The position numbers were made by a program, and so were the translations under genes. A model generated the notes under the pieces. It was not told the origin of the DNA. It ran no database searches and was given only the letters and a program-made list of their open reading frames with translations. Source: an uncultured Collinsella sp. (GTDB lineage: Bacteria > Actinomycetota > Coriobacteriia > Coriobacteriales > Coriobacteriaceae). From it: a stretch of DNA of 25,932 nucleotides. The stretch spans positions 1-25,932 of the forward strand of contig UREZ01000018.1 in the NCBI GenBank assembly GCA_900547025.1, in the 5' to 3' direction. Below are positions 1-6,880 of the stretch, piece by piece. Within the stretch, counting starts at the first letter, position 1, and every line of letters starts with the position of its first letter.

Positions 1-40
1 TAGGAACGGCAAAATTTTTTACACTTCTATTACTTCTTTA

Positions 41-481
41 TCACACATAAGCAAACGAGTGGGGCATCTCGGAATCGTTGTTTTTGAGCAGAACCGTTCG
101 GCAGTGTTTCAGACGTTCGGCGAGGTCGTCCTCGGTTGCAATCGTAGATAGGATGGCAAACTCGTCGCCGCCTATGCGAAACGCCGCTTCGCCCACCTTC
201 ATATACAGCTTAAGATAGAGACTTACCTGCAAGATATAGCGGTTGCCCTCGTCATGCCCAAAGACGTCGTTGCAGTGCTTGAGATTGTCGATATCGATGA
301 ACGCCATGGTAACGGGGGCGTCCTGCTCCCAGAGCTCCTCGAGGGAACGGGCAAAGCCGCCACGGTTGCCAAGCCCGGTAAGCTGGTCGGTAAAGGCAGT
401 CCTGATCAGATCCTCCTGCCGTTCGAGAAGGTCGCGGACGGTCTCTTCGAGCGTCTCGGTATAGTTGTTGGCGCTATCCAT
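41..481 (-). CDS. GGDEF-domain protein, truncated at C-terminus
   Basis: A 146-aa soluble protein. A short N-terminal helix (residues 1-30, TLEETVRDLLERQEDLIRTA) leads into a GGDEF (diguanylate cyclase) domain beginning at TDQLTGLGNR (31-40), with FIDIDNLKHCND at 61-72 and an intact RIGGDEF motif (GGDEF at 104-108). No RxxD inhibitory site lies before it. Compared with the first GGDEF domain of the neighbouring gene, the frame stops at SFAYV, where the paralogue reads SYSYG and continues about 35 residues, so the last strand and helix are missing. Beyond the stop the sequence is AT-rich and no shifted frame restores the homology within the 40 visible bases. The gene lies 77 bp downstream of the large GGDEF/EAL gene on the same strand and is probably co-transcribed. 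Start ATG has only a weak SD. It may be a pseudogene or an inactive c-di-GMP/GTP binder. Confidence 0.75.
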   Translation of the reverse strand: MDSANNYTETLEETVRDLLERQEDLIRTAFTDQLTGLGNRGGFARSLEELWEQDAPVTMAFIDIDNLKHCNDVFGHDEGNRYILQVSLYLKLYMKVGEAAFRIGGDEFAILSTIATEDDLAERLKHCRTVLLKNNDSEMPHSFAYV

Positions 482-558
482 AGCTACGCTGCTTTCTTGG
501 GTCGAGGTGCTGCGGCGCGCTGGTTGCGCTGCGCGGTGGGGGCTAAAGGCGTTTGTCG

Positions 559-3480
559 TTAACAGGCGGCGCCATGTTGCGGCGGCAGCGTACGGCTGCT
601 GTTCTGCAAAAGGATGCCGCGCGGGTCAATGGATGCGCTGTCGGCAATGAGCTCCTCGAACGAATTGATCGGCATGGGGCGGTAGTAGTAAAAACCTTGG
701 ACATAGCGCACGCCGAGTTCATGCAGAAAAGCGATTTGCTTGTCGGTCTCGACGCCCTCGACTATGACGGACATGCCGATTTGCCAAGACATGTTGATGA
801 CAGACTTGACGATGCTTTCTCCCTTGTCTGCCTGACTGGTTTCGAGGGGCATGAAACGGCCGTCGAGTTTGATCACATCGGCGTCAATCTTTTGCAACAT
901 GCTGAGCGACGACGATCCACTGCCAAAATCGTCGATGAGCACAGAGAAGCCCAGAGAACGGAGCTTGCTGGCGAGCGTTGTAACATCCTCGGGATTATTG
1001 GCATACGCACTTTCGGTGATTTCGGCCTTAACGTAATGCGTGGGAACGGCATACCGCATTGCCAGGCGTTCGAGCTGCTTGGCGACGTCAACCGAGATTA
1101 AATCGGTTTGGCTTATGTTGACGGAGATGGGCACGCAGGGCAATCCCTGAGCCAAACGCTCGGAGAGCCATGCAAAAACGAGGCTCCAAATATGGCGATC
1201 GAGCGTCACCGCGAAGCCGTTGCGCTCGAGCAGCGGCACAAACGTACCGGGTGAGATAAAGCTGCCGTCCTCGTCTTTCCAGCGGGCTAGCGCTTCGCCG
1301 CCTATGATCTTTTTGGTTTCCATGTCACATTGCGGCTGGATGTGGAAGGTTATCCGTCCCTGGTTTAGAGCGTGCTGGAATACCGAGAGCAGATGGTCCT
1401 CGCGCTCGCGTTGCGCGTAGGTCTCGGGTTCAAAGAACTTGATGCGGTCTCTAAAATCGTGGCGCGCGCGGGTGAGCGCGGCCTTTGCGTGGTCGTAGAG
1501 CAAAATGTTGATGCGCTCTTCTGAACCTACGGGGCAAACGCCGAAGGCGGGCAAAAAGCCGACCGAGTCGTCGCGCGTGGCGACGATGCGCCGGATGCGT
1601 TCGTAGAGTGTATTGATGGTCCTGCGGTCGCCGGGGAGATAGGCGACAAAGTCGTCCTGGCCCCAGTACCCGGCGATCCCGCCGCATTCGGCTTGTAACG
1701 TCTGCAGCGCGCTTCCTACCTCGGCAATGAGGGTATCGCCTGCCTGGCGTCCGTACCACTCGTTAAAGACGCGCATGCGTCCCAGGTCGATGGCGACAAT
1801 GGCGCGGTCTTCGTTGGGGTGCGCGGAACGATGCGTGTCGGCGACGTGTAGAAAATCATTGCCGCGCATGAGCCCGGTCATCTTGTCCCGTCGGTCGTAC
1901 GCGGCAAAACCACCGACTTGGGTCAAAGTGCTTGGACTGTGATGTGTCGGAGCCGTGCTGCGCATCTCGGCGTCAAGGCGGCGATTGAGGCCGGACAGCA
2001 CCGTGAGCGGCTGCGAGACGATAGACGAATAACGCGCAAAGGCCGTATGGGCGACAGGGACGATGGCGATGTCATGCACCGTGATGGGGGCCATGAGCGT
2101 TTGCCGCAGCCTTTGGGCAACATCGGAAAGATCGATGTCGGGCTGGCTGTCAAACATAAGAACAAACTGCAGACCATACGAGCGGAAGAACTCGGACGAT
2201 CCGGGGAGCTGAGACAGGATGCGCCCGGTGAGCTCCATGAGAACATCGTTGCCCGTTTGATAGCCGTAGGCGGCATTGATACGGTCGACGTTCTCGAACT
2301 TAAGCGCCACCAAATCGGTGGGCTTGGCGAGTTCCCTACGCTTCTCGATAGCCGCTATCAGTGCGCGCACATCGCCCACACCGGTAGCGGGATCGGTACT
2401 TTCGACAATGCTCGCGTTTGTGATGGAGCCGGCAAACAGCGTGGGCTCGCTTTCGTTGCCGTCAAGACGGATGCCGGAGCATGTGACAGTAACGTATCGG
2501 CCGCTTGCATCCTTGGCGCGATAGCTCATGCTGTGACGGCGTTTTTTGCCGGACATCACCGCTTCGATATCCTGGCGCCAGGCATCGATGTCGTCGGGAT
2601 GGATGTGTTGCGACCATACCTTATCCATCTGATAGACGTTTCCGGATGGTAGACCAAAATCCTGTACGGCGTTTTGAGACCAATGGGACTGATCGGTGTC
2701 GACGTTGCAAAGAAACAGGTAGCGTCCGGTATCCGTGAGCGATAGCGCCTGGAAGATGCGGTCCTGCACGTCAAAAAAATCGTCAAAGGTATCGAGTGCG
2801 TGATACCGCTCGTTGAACGCTTTATTCATACGTTTGCGTGCGGCGTTGGCGAGTTTGTAGTCGTACATGCGCCGGTCTGCCTCGGCTACCATCTTGTGGA
2901 GCACATCGCCTGCCTGGGGATTGGCGTGGGCGCAACCGTAGCTGTAGCTCATGGGAGTCTGGCCATCATCGAACGTCGAGGTGGCAAGAGAAGCCCGGCA
3001 AGCCTCGAGCCGCTGGTTGAGCATCTCAACCGAATCGGTTATAGAGATGAGCACGAACTCGTCGCCGCCTATACGGTAGAGGCGCTCATCGGGACGGCGG
3101 TGCAGCTTAAGGCAGTTGGCGACCTTGATGATGTAGCGGTTGCCTGCTGGGTGTCCAAAATGGTCGTTGCAGACTTTAAGACCGTCGATATCGATATAGG
3201 CAATCGTGTGTTCGAGCTGTCGATCCCAAACACATGCAATGTCATAGTCGTAGGCGGTGCGGTTGGGCAGGCCCGTGAGCGAATCGATGTAGGCATCGGC
3301 TTTGAGTTGCACGATGCGGTCGTTTAGGTGGGCGGCGGCATTGGTTGCTTCTGCGAGCAGGCACTCGGCCTCGGGCTGCTGTGCGCCGTAGAGCTTCGAC
3401 AACTCGACGAGACAGGTGTTGAGCTGGTCGATCTCGTTGTGGTGTTGCGGCTCGGTGCCCTGCACCTCGTTTGTTCCCAT
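559..3480 (-). CDS. multidomain GGDEF-PAS-GGDEF*-GGDEF*-EAL c-di-GMP phosphodiesterase/cyclase
   Basis: A 973-aa cytosolic protein with no visible signal peptide or membrane segment. In order: helical N-terminus (1-62); GGDEF domain 1 with intact RIGGDEF (138-142) and an RRPD just upstream, one residue off the usual RxxD I-site spacing; a PAS-like domain (about 235-358, HIHPDDIDAW); a degenerate GGDEF (about 366-500, SYGLQF in place of the motif); a second degenerate GGDEF (about 530-680, WGQDDF at 606-611); and an EAL domain (about 692-945). The EAL catalytic set is complete: E729-A-L, N788, E820, D850-D851, K871, E908, Q928. The family makes (GGDEF) and hydrolyses (EAL) cyclic di-GMP; a working phosphodiesterase with possible cyclase activity is inferred. 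Start: an upstream in-frame ATG (3498) lacks an SD, whereas ATG 3480 has GAGG seven bases upstream, so 3480 was chosen. The truncated GGDEF gene follows. Confidence 0.9.
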   Translation of the reverse strand: MGTNEVQGTEPQHHNEIDQLNTCLVELSKLYGAQQPEAECLLAEATNAAAHLNDRIVQLKADAYIDSLTGLPNRTAYDYDIACVWDRQLEHTIAYIDIDGLKVCNDHFGHPAGNRYIIKVANCLKLHRRPDERLYRIGGDEFVLISITDSVEMLNQRLEACRASLATSTFDDGQTPMSYSYGCAHANPQAGDVLHKMVAEADRRMYDYKLANAARKRMNKAFNERYHALDTFDDFFDVQDRIFQALSLTDTGRYLFLCNVDTDQSHWSQNAVQDFGLPSGNVYQMDKVWSQHIHPDDIDAWRQDIEAVMSGKKRRHSMSYRAKDASGRYVTVTCSGIRLDGNESEPTLFAGSITNASIVESTDPATGVGDVRALIAAIEKRRELAKPTDLVALKFENVDRINAAYGYQTGNDVLMELTGRILSQLPGSSEFFRSYGLQFVLMFDSQPDIDLSDVAQRLRQTLMAPITVHDIAIVPVAHTAFARYSSIVSQPLTVLSGLNRRLDAEMRSTAPTHHSPSTLTQVGGFAAYDRRDKMTGLMRGNDFLHVADTHRSAHPNEDRAIVAIDLGRMRVFNEWYGRQAGDTLIAEVGSALQTLQAECGGIAGYWGQDDFVAYLPGDRRTINTLYERIRRIVATRDDSVGFLPAFGVCPVGSEERINILLYDHAKAALTRARHDFRDRIKFFEPETYAQREREDHLLSVFQHALNQGRITFHIQPQCDMETKKIIGGEALARWKDEDGSFISPGTFVPLLERNGFAVTLDRHIWSLVFAWLSERLAQGLPCVPISVNISQTDLISVDVAKQLERLAMRYAVPTHYVKAEITESAYANNPEDVTTLASKLRSLGFSVLIDDFGSGSSSLSMLQKIDADVIKLDGRFMPLETSQADKGESIVKSVINMSWQIGMSVIVEGVETDKQIAFLHELGVRYVQGFYYYRPMPINSFEELIADSASIDPRGILLQNSSRTLPPQHGAAC

Positions 3481-3547
3481 GCTCCCGCCTCGTTGCATTG
3501 CTGAGCTTATTTGTCAGCTTGCTGTTTGTTATCGAAAAGTACTGAAT

Positions 3548-3574
3548 AGTATAAACATCATTATGGGCGCGCAA
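3548..3574 (-). promoter_or_regulatory. putative promoter of the GGDEF/EAL gene
   Basis: On the minus strand a TATACT box (3548-3553) lies about 70 bp upstream of the chosen start codon. A weak TTGCGC (3569-3574) sits 15 bp further upstream as a possible -35. TATACT recurs before several genes in this window, which supports the -10; the -35 is poor. Confidence 0.4.
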
Positions 3575-3583
3575 GGGGATGGC

Positions 3584-3603
3584 AACGCCGCGAGGCGTTT
3601 TTT
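3584..3603 (+). terminator. small plus-strand intrinsic terminator in the divergent intergenic region
   Basis: AACGCC (3584-3589), a GCGA loop and GGCGTT (3594-3599) form a perfect 6-bp stem running into six T residues (3598-3603). It points along the plus strand, ahead of the patatin promoter, yet no plus-strand gene lies upstream. It may insulate the patatin gene from antisense transcription or end a very short transcript. Confidence 0.55.
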
Positions 3604-3645
3604 ATTCGCAGGACGGCAACGCCTGGGCGCGCATGAAAAATGCGA

Positions 3646-3674
3646 CTGAGACGATATATGTTGACGGGTATACT
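3646..3674 (+). promoter_or_regulatory. putative promoter of patatin-like gene
   Basis: TATACT (3669-3674) is preceded at 17-bp spacing by CTGAGA (3646-3651), a 4/6 match to TTGACA. The predicted transcription start near 3681 leaves a leader of about 30 bases before the chosen ATG. Confidence 0.45.
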
Positions 3675-3710
3675 TGTCCCGGTTTAAAACGCAGGAACGG
3701 AGATGGTCGC

Positions 3711-4580
3711 ATGGCACAGCCAAATATGACGCGCACGGTGGGGCTGGCACTCGAGGGAGGCGGCTACCGCGGTATGTATACGGCGGGCGTGCTCGACGTT
3801 TGGATGGAGCACGGTTTGACCTGCGACCATATGGTGGGTGTCTCGGCGGGCGCGGCGTTTGGCTACAACTTTAAATCGCGCCAGATCGGCCGCGCCATTC
3901 GCTACAACAAGGCCTATTGCGCCGATAAGCGCTATGCGGGTGTAGCAAGCTGGTTGCGAACCGGCGACATGTTCAATGCCGATTTTGCCTATCACGAGGT
4001 GCCTATCGAGCGCGATCCCATCGACTTGGAGGCGTATCGCGCCTGCCCCATGCGGTTTACGTGCGTGTGTACCGATATCGAGACGGGCAAGGCCGTCTAT
4101 CACGACCTGCCCTATGGCGATGAGCGCGATATCGAGTGGATCCGGGCGTCGTCGGCAATTCCCGTGGCGACGCGTCCTGTCGCCTTTGAGGGCCGCAAGT
4201 ACCTGGATGGCGGCGTGGCCGATTCTATTCCCAGCGCTTGGCTGTTTGCGCAGGGGTATGACCGCAATATCGTGGTACTCACGCAGCCGGCGGGCTTTGT
4301 GAAGCAGCCCAACAGCGTGATGCCCATGCTGCGGCGCGTGTTCCGTCACTATCCGGAGTTTGTCGCAGCGCTTGAGCACCGGCATGAGGTCTACAATGCC
4401 ACGCTCGATGACCTGGCACGTCGCGAGGCTGCCGGCGAAATCTTTGTGGTACGGCCGAGCGAATCGGTGAAGGTGCCGTCGCTGTGCCGCGAGCCGGATG
4501 AGCTCGAGCGTATCTACCAGGTCGGCCGCCACGATGCGGAGGCGACCTTGCCGGCGCTGGAAGCGTATCTGGCGGGGTAA
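3711..4580 (+). CDS. patatin-like phospholipase family protein
   Basis: A 289-aa protein of the bacterial patatin family (RssA/YjjU-like), which hydrolyses acyl lipids with a Ser-Asp dyad. Visible motifs: the glycine-rich oxyanion loop GGGYRG (16-21), the nucleophile elbow GVSAG (43-47, Ser45), and the DGG motif (166-168, Asp166) in KYLDGGVADSIP. There is no signal peptide or membrane helix, so a cytosolic or peripheral membrane role is likely; the substrate is unknown. The frame stays open upstream to an ATG at 3579, but that part spans the promoter and encodes no family sequence. ATG 3711 has GGAG eight bases upstream and puts the conserved GLALEGGG near the N-terminus, as in the family. 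It is monocistronic, divergent from the c-di-GMP gene and convergent with the thiamine operon. Confidence 0.9.
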   Translation: MAQPNMTRTVGLALEGGGYRGMYTAGVLDVWMEHGLTCDHMVGVSAGAAFGYNFKSRQIGRAIRYNKAYCADKRYAGVASWLRTGDMFNADFAYHEVPIERDPIDLEAYRACPMRFTCVCTDIETGKAVYHDLPYGDERDIEWIRASSAIPVATRPVAFEGRKYLDGGVADSIPSAWLFAQGYDRNIVVLTQPAGFVKQPNSVMPMLRRVFRHYPEFVAALEHRHEVYNATLDDLARREAAGEIFVVRPSESVKVPSLCREPDELERIYQVGRHDAEATLPALEAYLAG

Positions 4581-4591
4581 GGGTCGAATGC

Positions 4592-4637
4592 GGAAAGCGC
4601 ATCCCGGAATGGGCGTTCGAACCGGGATGCGCTTTCC
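4592..4637. terminator. 16-bp perfect hairpin between convergent genes
   Basis: Arms 4592-4607 and 4622-4637 are perfectly complementary over 16 bp (GGAAAGCGCATCCCGG and its complement) around a 14-base loop. The hairpin lies between the patatin stop and the end of thiE, so it probably serves both directions, although neither side has a clear T tract. Confidence 0.6.
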
Positions 4638-4681
4638 ATTGCTGAAGATATGAGGCCGCGAATCAGTTGCTCGGCCTGAGC

Positions 4682-5377
4682 CTATGCCTGCTGCCAGGTG
4701 TCGACGAGCTCCTTGGCGGCGGCGTAGGGATCGTCGGCGCTGCAGACAGCGCTCACCACAAAGAAGCCGTCGACGCCGGTGGCCTTAAGCTGCGGCAAGT
4801 CGGCTGTCTTAACGCCGCCGCCCACCACGATGGGCACGGGGCTTGCCGCGTGGAGTGCGGCCAGGTCCTCAAAGCTCTTGGTGATGATGGAGCCATCGGC
4901 TGCGCGTCCGCAATCGCGCTTGGTCTCAGTCTCGTGGAGCGGGCCGATGCCTAGATAGTCGACTAGGCTCATGTCGGCGGTCTTGACGTACTCGAGCATC
5001 TCCTCGCAACGGGCCGAAAGGCCCACAATGGCATCGGGGCCCAGCAGCTTGCGGCAGACCTCGACGGGAATATCGCTCTGGCCCACGTGCACGCCGTCGA
5101 CGGCAATGCCCTGCTCGCGCGCGGCGAGTACGCAGTCCAGGCGGTCATCGATTAACAGGGCGACCTGACCGGTCTTGCCAGCCTGTGCGATTGCCTGCGC
5201 GGCGTCGCCGGTCAGCGCAATGATCTCGCGGGCGCTTGCCACCTTGGAGCGCACCTGGATGCAGGTAAAGCCGGCGTCGAGCGCCTGGGCCACTACATCG
5301 CCCACGGGACGTCCCAGCGTGTTTTCGGGGCCGAGTACCAGATAGGCCGAGATATCAAGGTTGTCGCGGATGCTCAT
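4682..5377 (-). CDS. thiE: thiamine phosphate synthase
   Basis: A 231-aa ThiE, which joins HMP pyrophosphate and hydroxyethylthiazole phosphate to give thiamine phosphate in the cytosol. Family motifs along the TIM barrel: IQVRSK (40-45; usually LQLReK), IDDRLD (76-81; usually NDR.D), GVHVGQSDIP (95-104), GLSA (119-122), DYLGIGPLHETETK (140-153; pyrophosphate loop), VVGGGV (184-189) and GFFVVSAVCSADDP (204-217). Length is normal. It is the last gene of the TPP-riboswitch operon. Its ATG overlaps the previous stop by four bases (ATGA), with AGGAGG seven bases upstream inside that gene, implying translational coupling. Confidence 0.95.
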   Translation of the reverse strand: MSIRDNLDISAYLVLGPENTLGRPVGDVVAQALDAGFTCIQVRSKVASAREIIALTGDAAQAIAQAGKTGQVALLIDDRLDCVLAAREQGIAVDGVHVGQSDIPVEVCRKLLGPDAIVGLSARCEEMLEYVKTADMSLVDYLGIGPLHETETKRDCGRAADGSIITKSFEDLAALHAASPVPIVVGGGVKTADLPQLKATGVDGFFVVSAVCSADDPYAAAKELVDTWQQA

Positions 5378-5715
5378 CGTGCTTCCTCCTGCTTTTTGAT
5401 CTGTGCTTCCATGCGCTCGAGCTTGCCGGTCATGGTGTCGGTAAATCCGGGCCGAATATCGGCTTTGAGCACGACTTCGGTGCGGATGCCCTTGCTCGCC
5501 AACACAAAGGTTGCGTCGCGCACGACCTGCATGACCTCGTCCCAGTCGCCCTCGATCTCGGTGAACATCGAGGTGGTGCGGTTGGGAAGGCCGCTCTCGC
5601 GAATGACGCGCACGACCTCGGCGACCTCGGCGGAGAGCTCATCGCCGGTGCCGCAGGGGGCGATGGCCACGGCGACGAGCGTGTTCATGCCGGTATTGGT
5701 TGCGGGATCGGACAT
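5374..5715 (-). CDS. thiamine-binding protein of the MTH1187/YkoF-like family
   Basis: A 113-aa protein of the small MTH1187/YkoF-type family (thiamine-binding domain, formerly DUF77). Typical features are the N-terminal strand TLVAVAIAPCGTGDELS, the segment VVRVIRESGLPNRTTSMFTEIEGDWDEVM and the end strand GIRTEVVLKADIRPG, giving a ferredoxin-like fold that usually assembles as an oligomer. Related YkoF proteins bind thiamine or its HMP moiety. Location between thiM and thiE under a TPP riboswitch supports a role in handling thiamine or an intermediate; the exact role is inferred. ATG 5715 lies three bases after the thiM stop with GGAGG eight bases upstream; the stop overlaps the thiE start. 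Confidence 0.85.
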   Translation of the reverse strand: MSDPATNTGMNTLVAVAIAPCGTGDELSAEVAEVVRVIRESGLPNRTTSMFTEIEGDWDEVMQVVRDATFVLASKGIRTEVVLKADIRPGFTDTMTGKLERMEAQIKKQEEAR

Positions 5716-5718
5716 GGC

Positions 5719-6558
5719 CTATGCCTCCTCGAGCTCGAGTCGGTTGTTGGCAATGTCTTGGGCGGTTGCGCGGTAGAGTTCGTCGATAAAGGCGACCTTA
5801 AAGCTTGCCGGGGCATCGGCGACAGCGGCGGCACGCGTGCCGGCAACGTTGTAGACGGCGGTGCCGCAGATGGCTGCCGTAAACGGGTCGGCGGCACAGG
5901 CGTACACGGCCAGCACGCCTCCCTGCGAGCAGCCGCAGCCGGTGATTTTGGACATGAGCGGGCTGCCGCCGTGGGACTTGGCCACGGTTGTGCCGTCGGT
6001 GATCAGGTCGACTTCGCCCGAGACCACAACGGCGCCGCCGGTGTAGCGGGCGAGCGCCACGGCGGCATCGCGGGCGGCGTCTACCGTGTCGGTGGTATCG
6101 ACACCGCGTACACGGCTCAGATCAGCTGCCTCGCCCTCAAGACCCCACAGGCCGGCGAGTGCGATGATCTCGGAGGCGTTGCCGCGCACGATAGCGGGCT
6201 TGTACTGCTTGAGCTCGTTTACCAACTGGGTGCGCAGGCTGCCGATGCCCAAGCCCACTGGATCGAGCACCCAGGGCTTGCCGGCGTCGTGTGCCGCCTT
6301 GGCCGCGCGGGGAATTGTCTGCTCGTAGATGGGGAAGAGCGTGCCCATATTGAGATAGATGGCGCCGCCGCCGGCAACGAGTGCCTCGCCCTCGTCGGGC
6401 AGATAGACCATGGCGGCCGATCCGCCCACGGCGAGCTGCGCGTTGGCGACAAAGTCGATCGTCACCGTGTTGGTGATGGAGCCGGCCATCGGATTGGTGG
6501 CGCGAATCTCCTCCACGGCCTTGACCATATGTTGTTTAAGCTGTTCCGAATCAATCAC
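5719..6558 (-). CDS. thiM: hydroxyethylthiazole kinase
   Basis: A 279-aa ThiM, the ATP-dependent kinase that salvages 4-methyl-5-(2-hydroxyethyl)thiazole for ThiE. Motifs: TNPMAGSITNTVTIDFVAN (21-39), YLNMGTL (68-74), VLDPVGLGIGSLRT (97-110), IVRGNASEIIALAG (123-136), VVVSGEVDLITDG (177-189) and the catalytic loop KITGCGCSQGG (204-214, Cys210). The start is GTG 6558: AAGGAGG lies eight bases upstream and the length then matches the family. The frame stays open upstream to an ATG at 6672, but that stretch is the TPP riboswitch and its terminator and is not coding. An out-of-frame ATG just after the SD reads only a few codons. It is the first gene of the thiM-YkoF-like-thiE operon. Confidence 0.94.
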   Translation of the reverse strand: MIDSEQLKQHMVKAVEEIRATNPMAGSITNTVTIDFVANAQLAVGGSAAMVYLPDEGEALVAGGGAIYLNMGTLFPIYEQTIPRAAKAAHDAGKPWVLDPVGLGIGSLRTQLVNELKQYKPAIVRGNASEIIALAGLWGLEGEAADLSRVRGVDTTDTVDAARDAAVALARYTGGAVVVSGEVDLITDGTTVAKSHGGSPLMSKITGCGCSQGGVLAVYACAADPFTAAICGTAVYNVAGTRAAAVADAPASFKVAFIDELYRATAQDIANNRLELEEA

Positions 6559-6580
6559 TGCACATGCCTCCTTGGCATAG

Positions 6581-6611
6581 AAAAGGGGCGCTGTGCATAG
6601 ACAGCGCCCCT
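6581..6611 (-). terminator. TPP riboswitch expression-platform terminator
   Basis: On the minus strand AGGGGCGCTGT (6611-6601), loop CTATGC and ACAGCGCCCCT (6594-6584) form an 11-bp perfect stem followed by TTTT (6584-6581). It lies between the aptamer and the thiM SD, so it is the regulated terminator. A CGCC at 6620-6617 could pair with GGCG inside the left arm as a short antiterminator; that part is a guess. Confidence 0.88.
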
Positions 6612-6620
6612 GTAAAGGCG

Positions 6621-6716
6621 GCATGCTCCCTACGCCAGCATTAACTGACAGGTTCAAAGGATTGGGCCCCATGCCCTCTCAGCCTTGTGGTTTGCACCGC
6701 CGGCACTCCCGCATCG
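6621..6716 (-). promoter_or_regulatory. TPP riboswitch (THI element) aptamer
   Basis: Reading the minus strand, the conserved THI-box blocks occur in order: GGGAGTGCC, GGCTGAGAGGGCAT, CCTTTGAACCTG, and TTAATGCTGGCGTAGGGAGC. Flanking GATGC and GCATG can form the closing P1 stem. TPP binding is expected to favour the terminator just downstream and switch off thiM, the thiamine-binding gene and thiE. A TAGTAT/TATAGG stretch around 6725-6736 may hold the -10 box, but the -35 would fall in the inverted repeat and is unclear. Confidence 0.95.
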
Positions 6717-6741
6717 AATCTGTTGCTCCCTATACTAGCGT

Positions 6742-6843
6742 ACCTGCCAAATAGGGACAGGTTTATTTTGGTAGGTGGCAACAGGGGCGTTGCATTTTCC
6801 CAGATAAAACCTGGCAAAATAAACCTGTCCCTTATTGGCAGGT
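6742..6843. repeat. 102-bp inverted-repeat element (REP/MITE-like)
   Basis: Arms 6742-6770 and 6815-6843 are inverted copies of 29 bp with two mismatches, each containing GGGACAGGTTTATTTTG. The 44-bp centre has another related piece (GATAAAACCTGGCAAAATAAACC). No open frame is present. It lies between the thi operon leader and the HAD gene. From memory, similar CCTGTCCC/AAAATAAACC motifs recur in Coriobacteria; only one copy is in this window. Confidence 0.8.
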
Positions 6844-6880
6844 CGTTACAATGGTTACGGTGAAAATGACGGGGGGCTCT

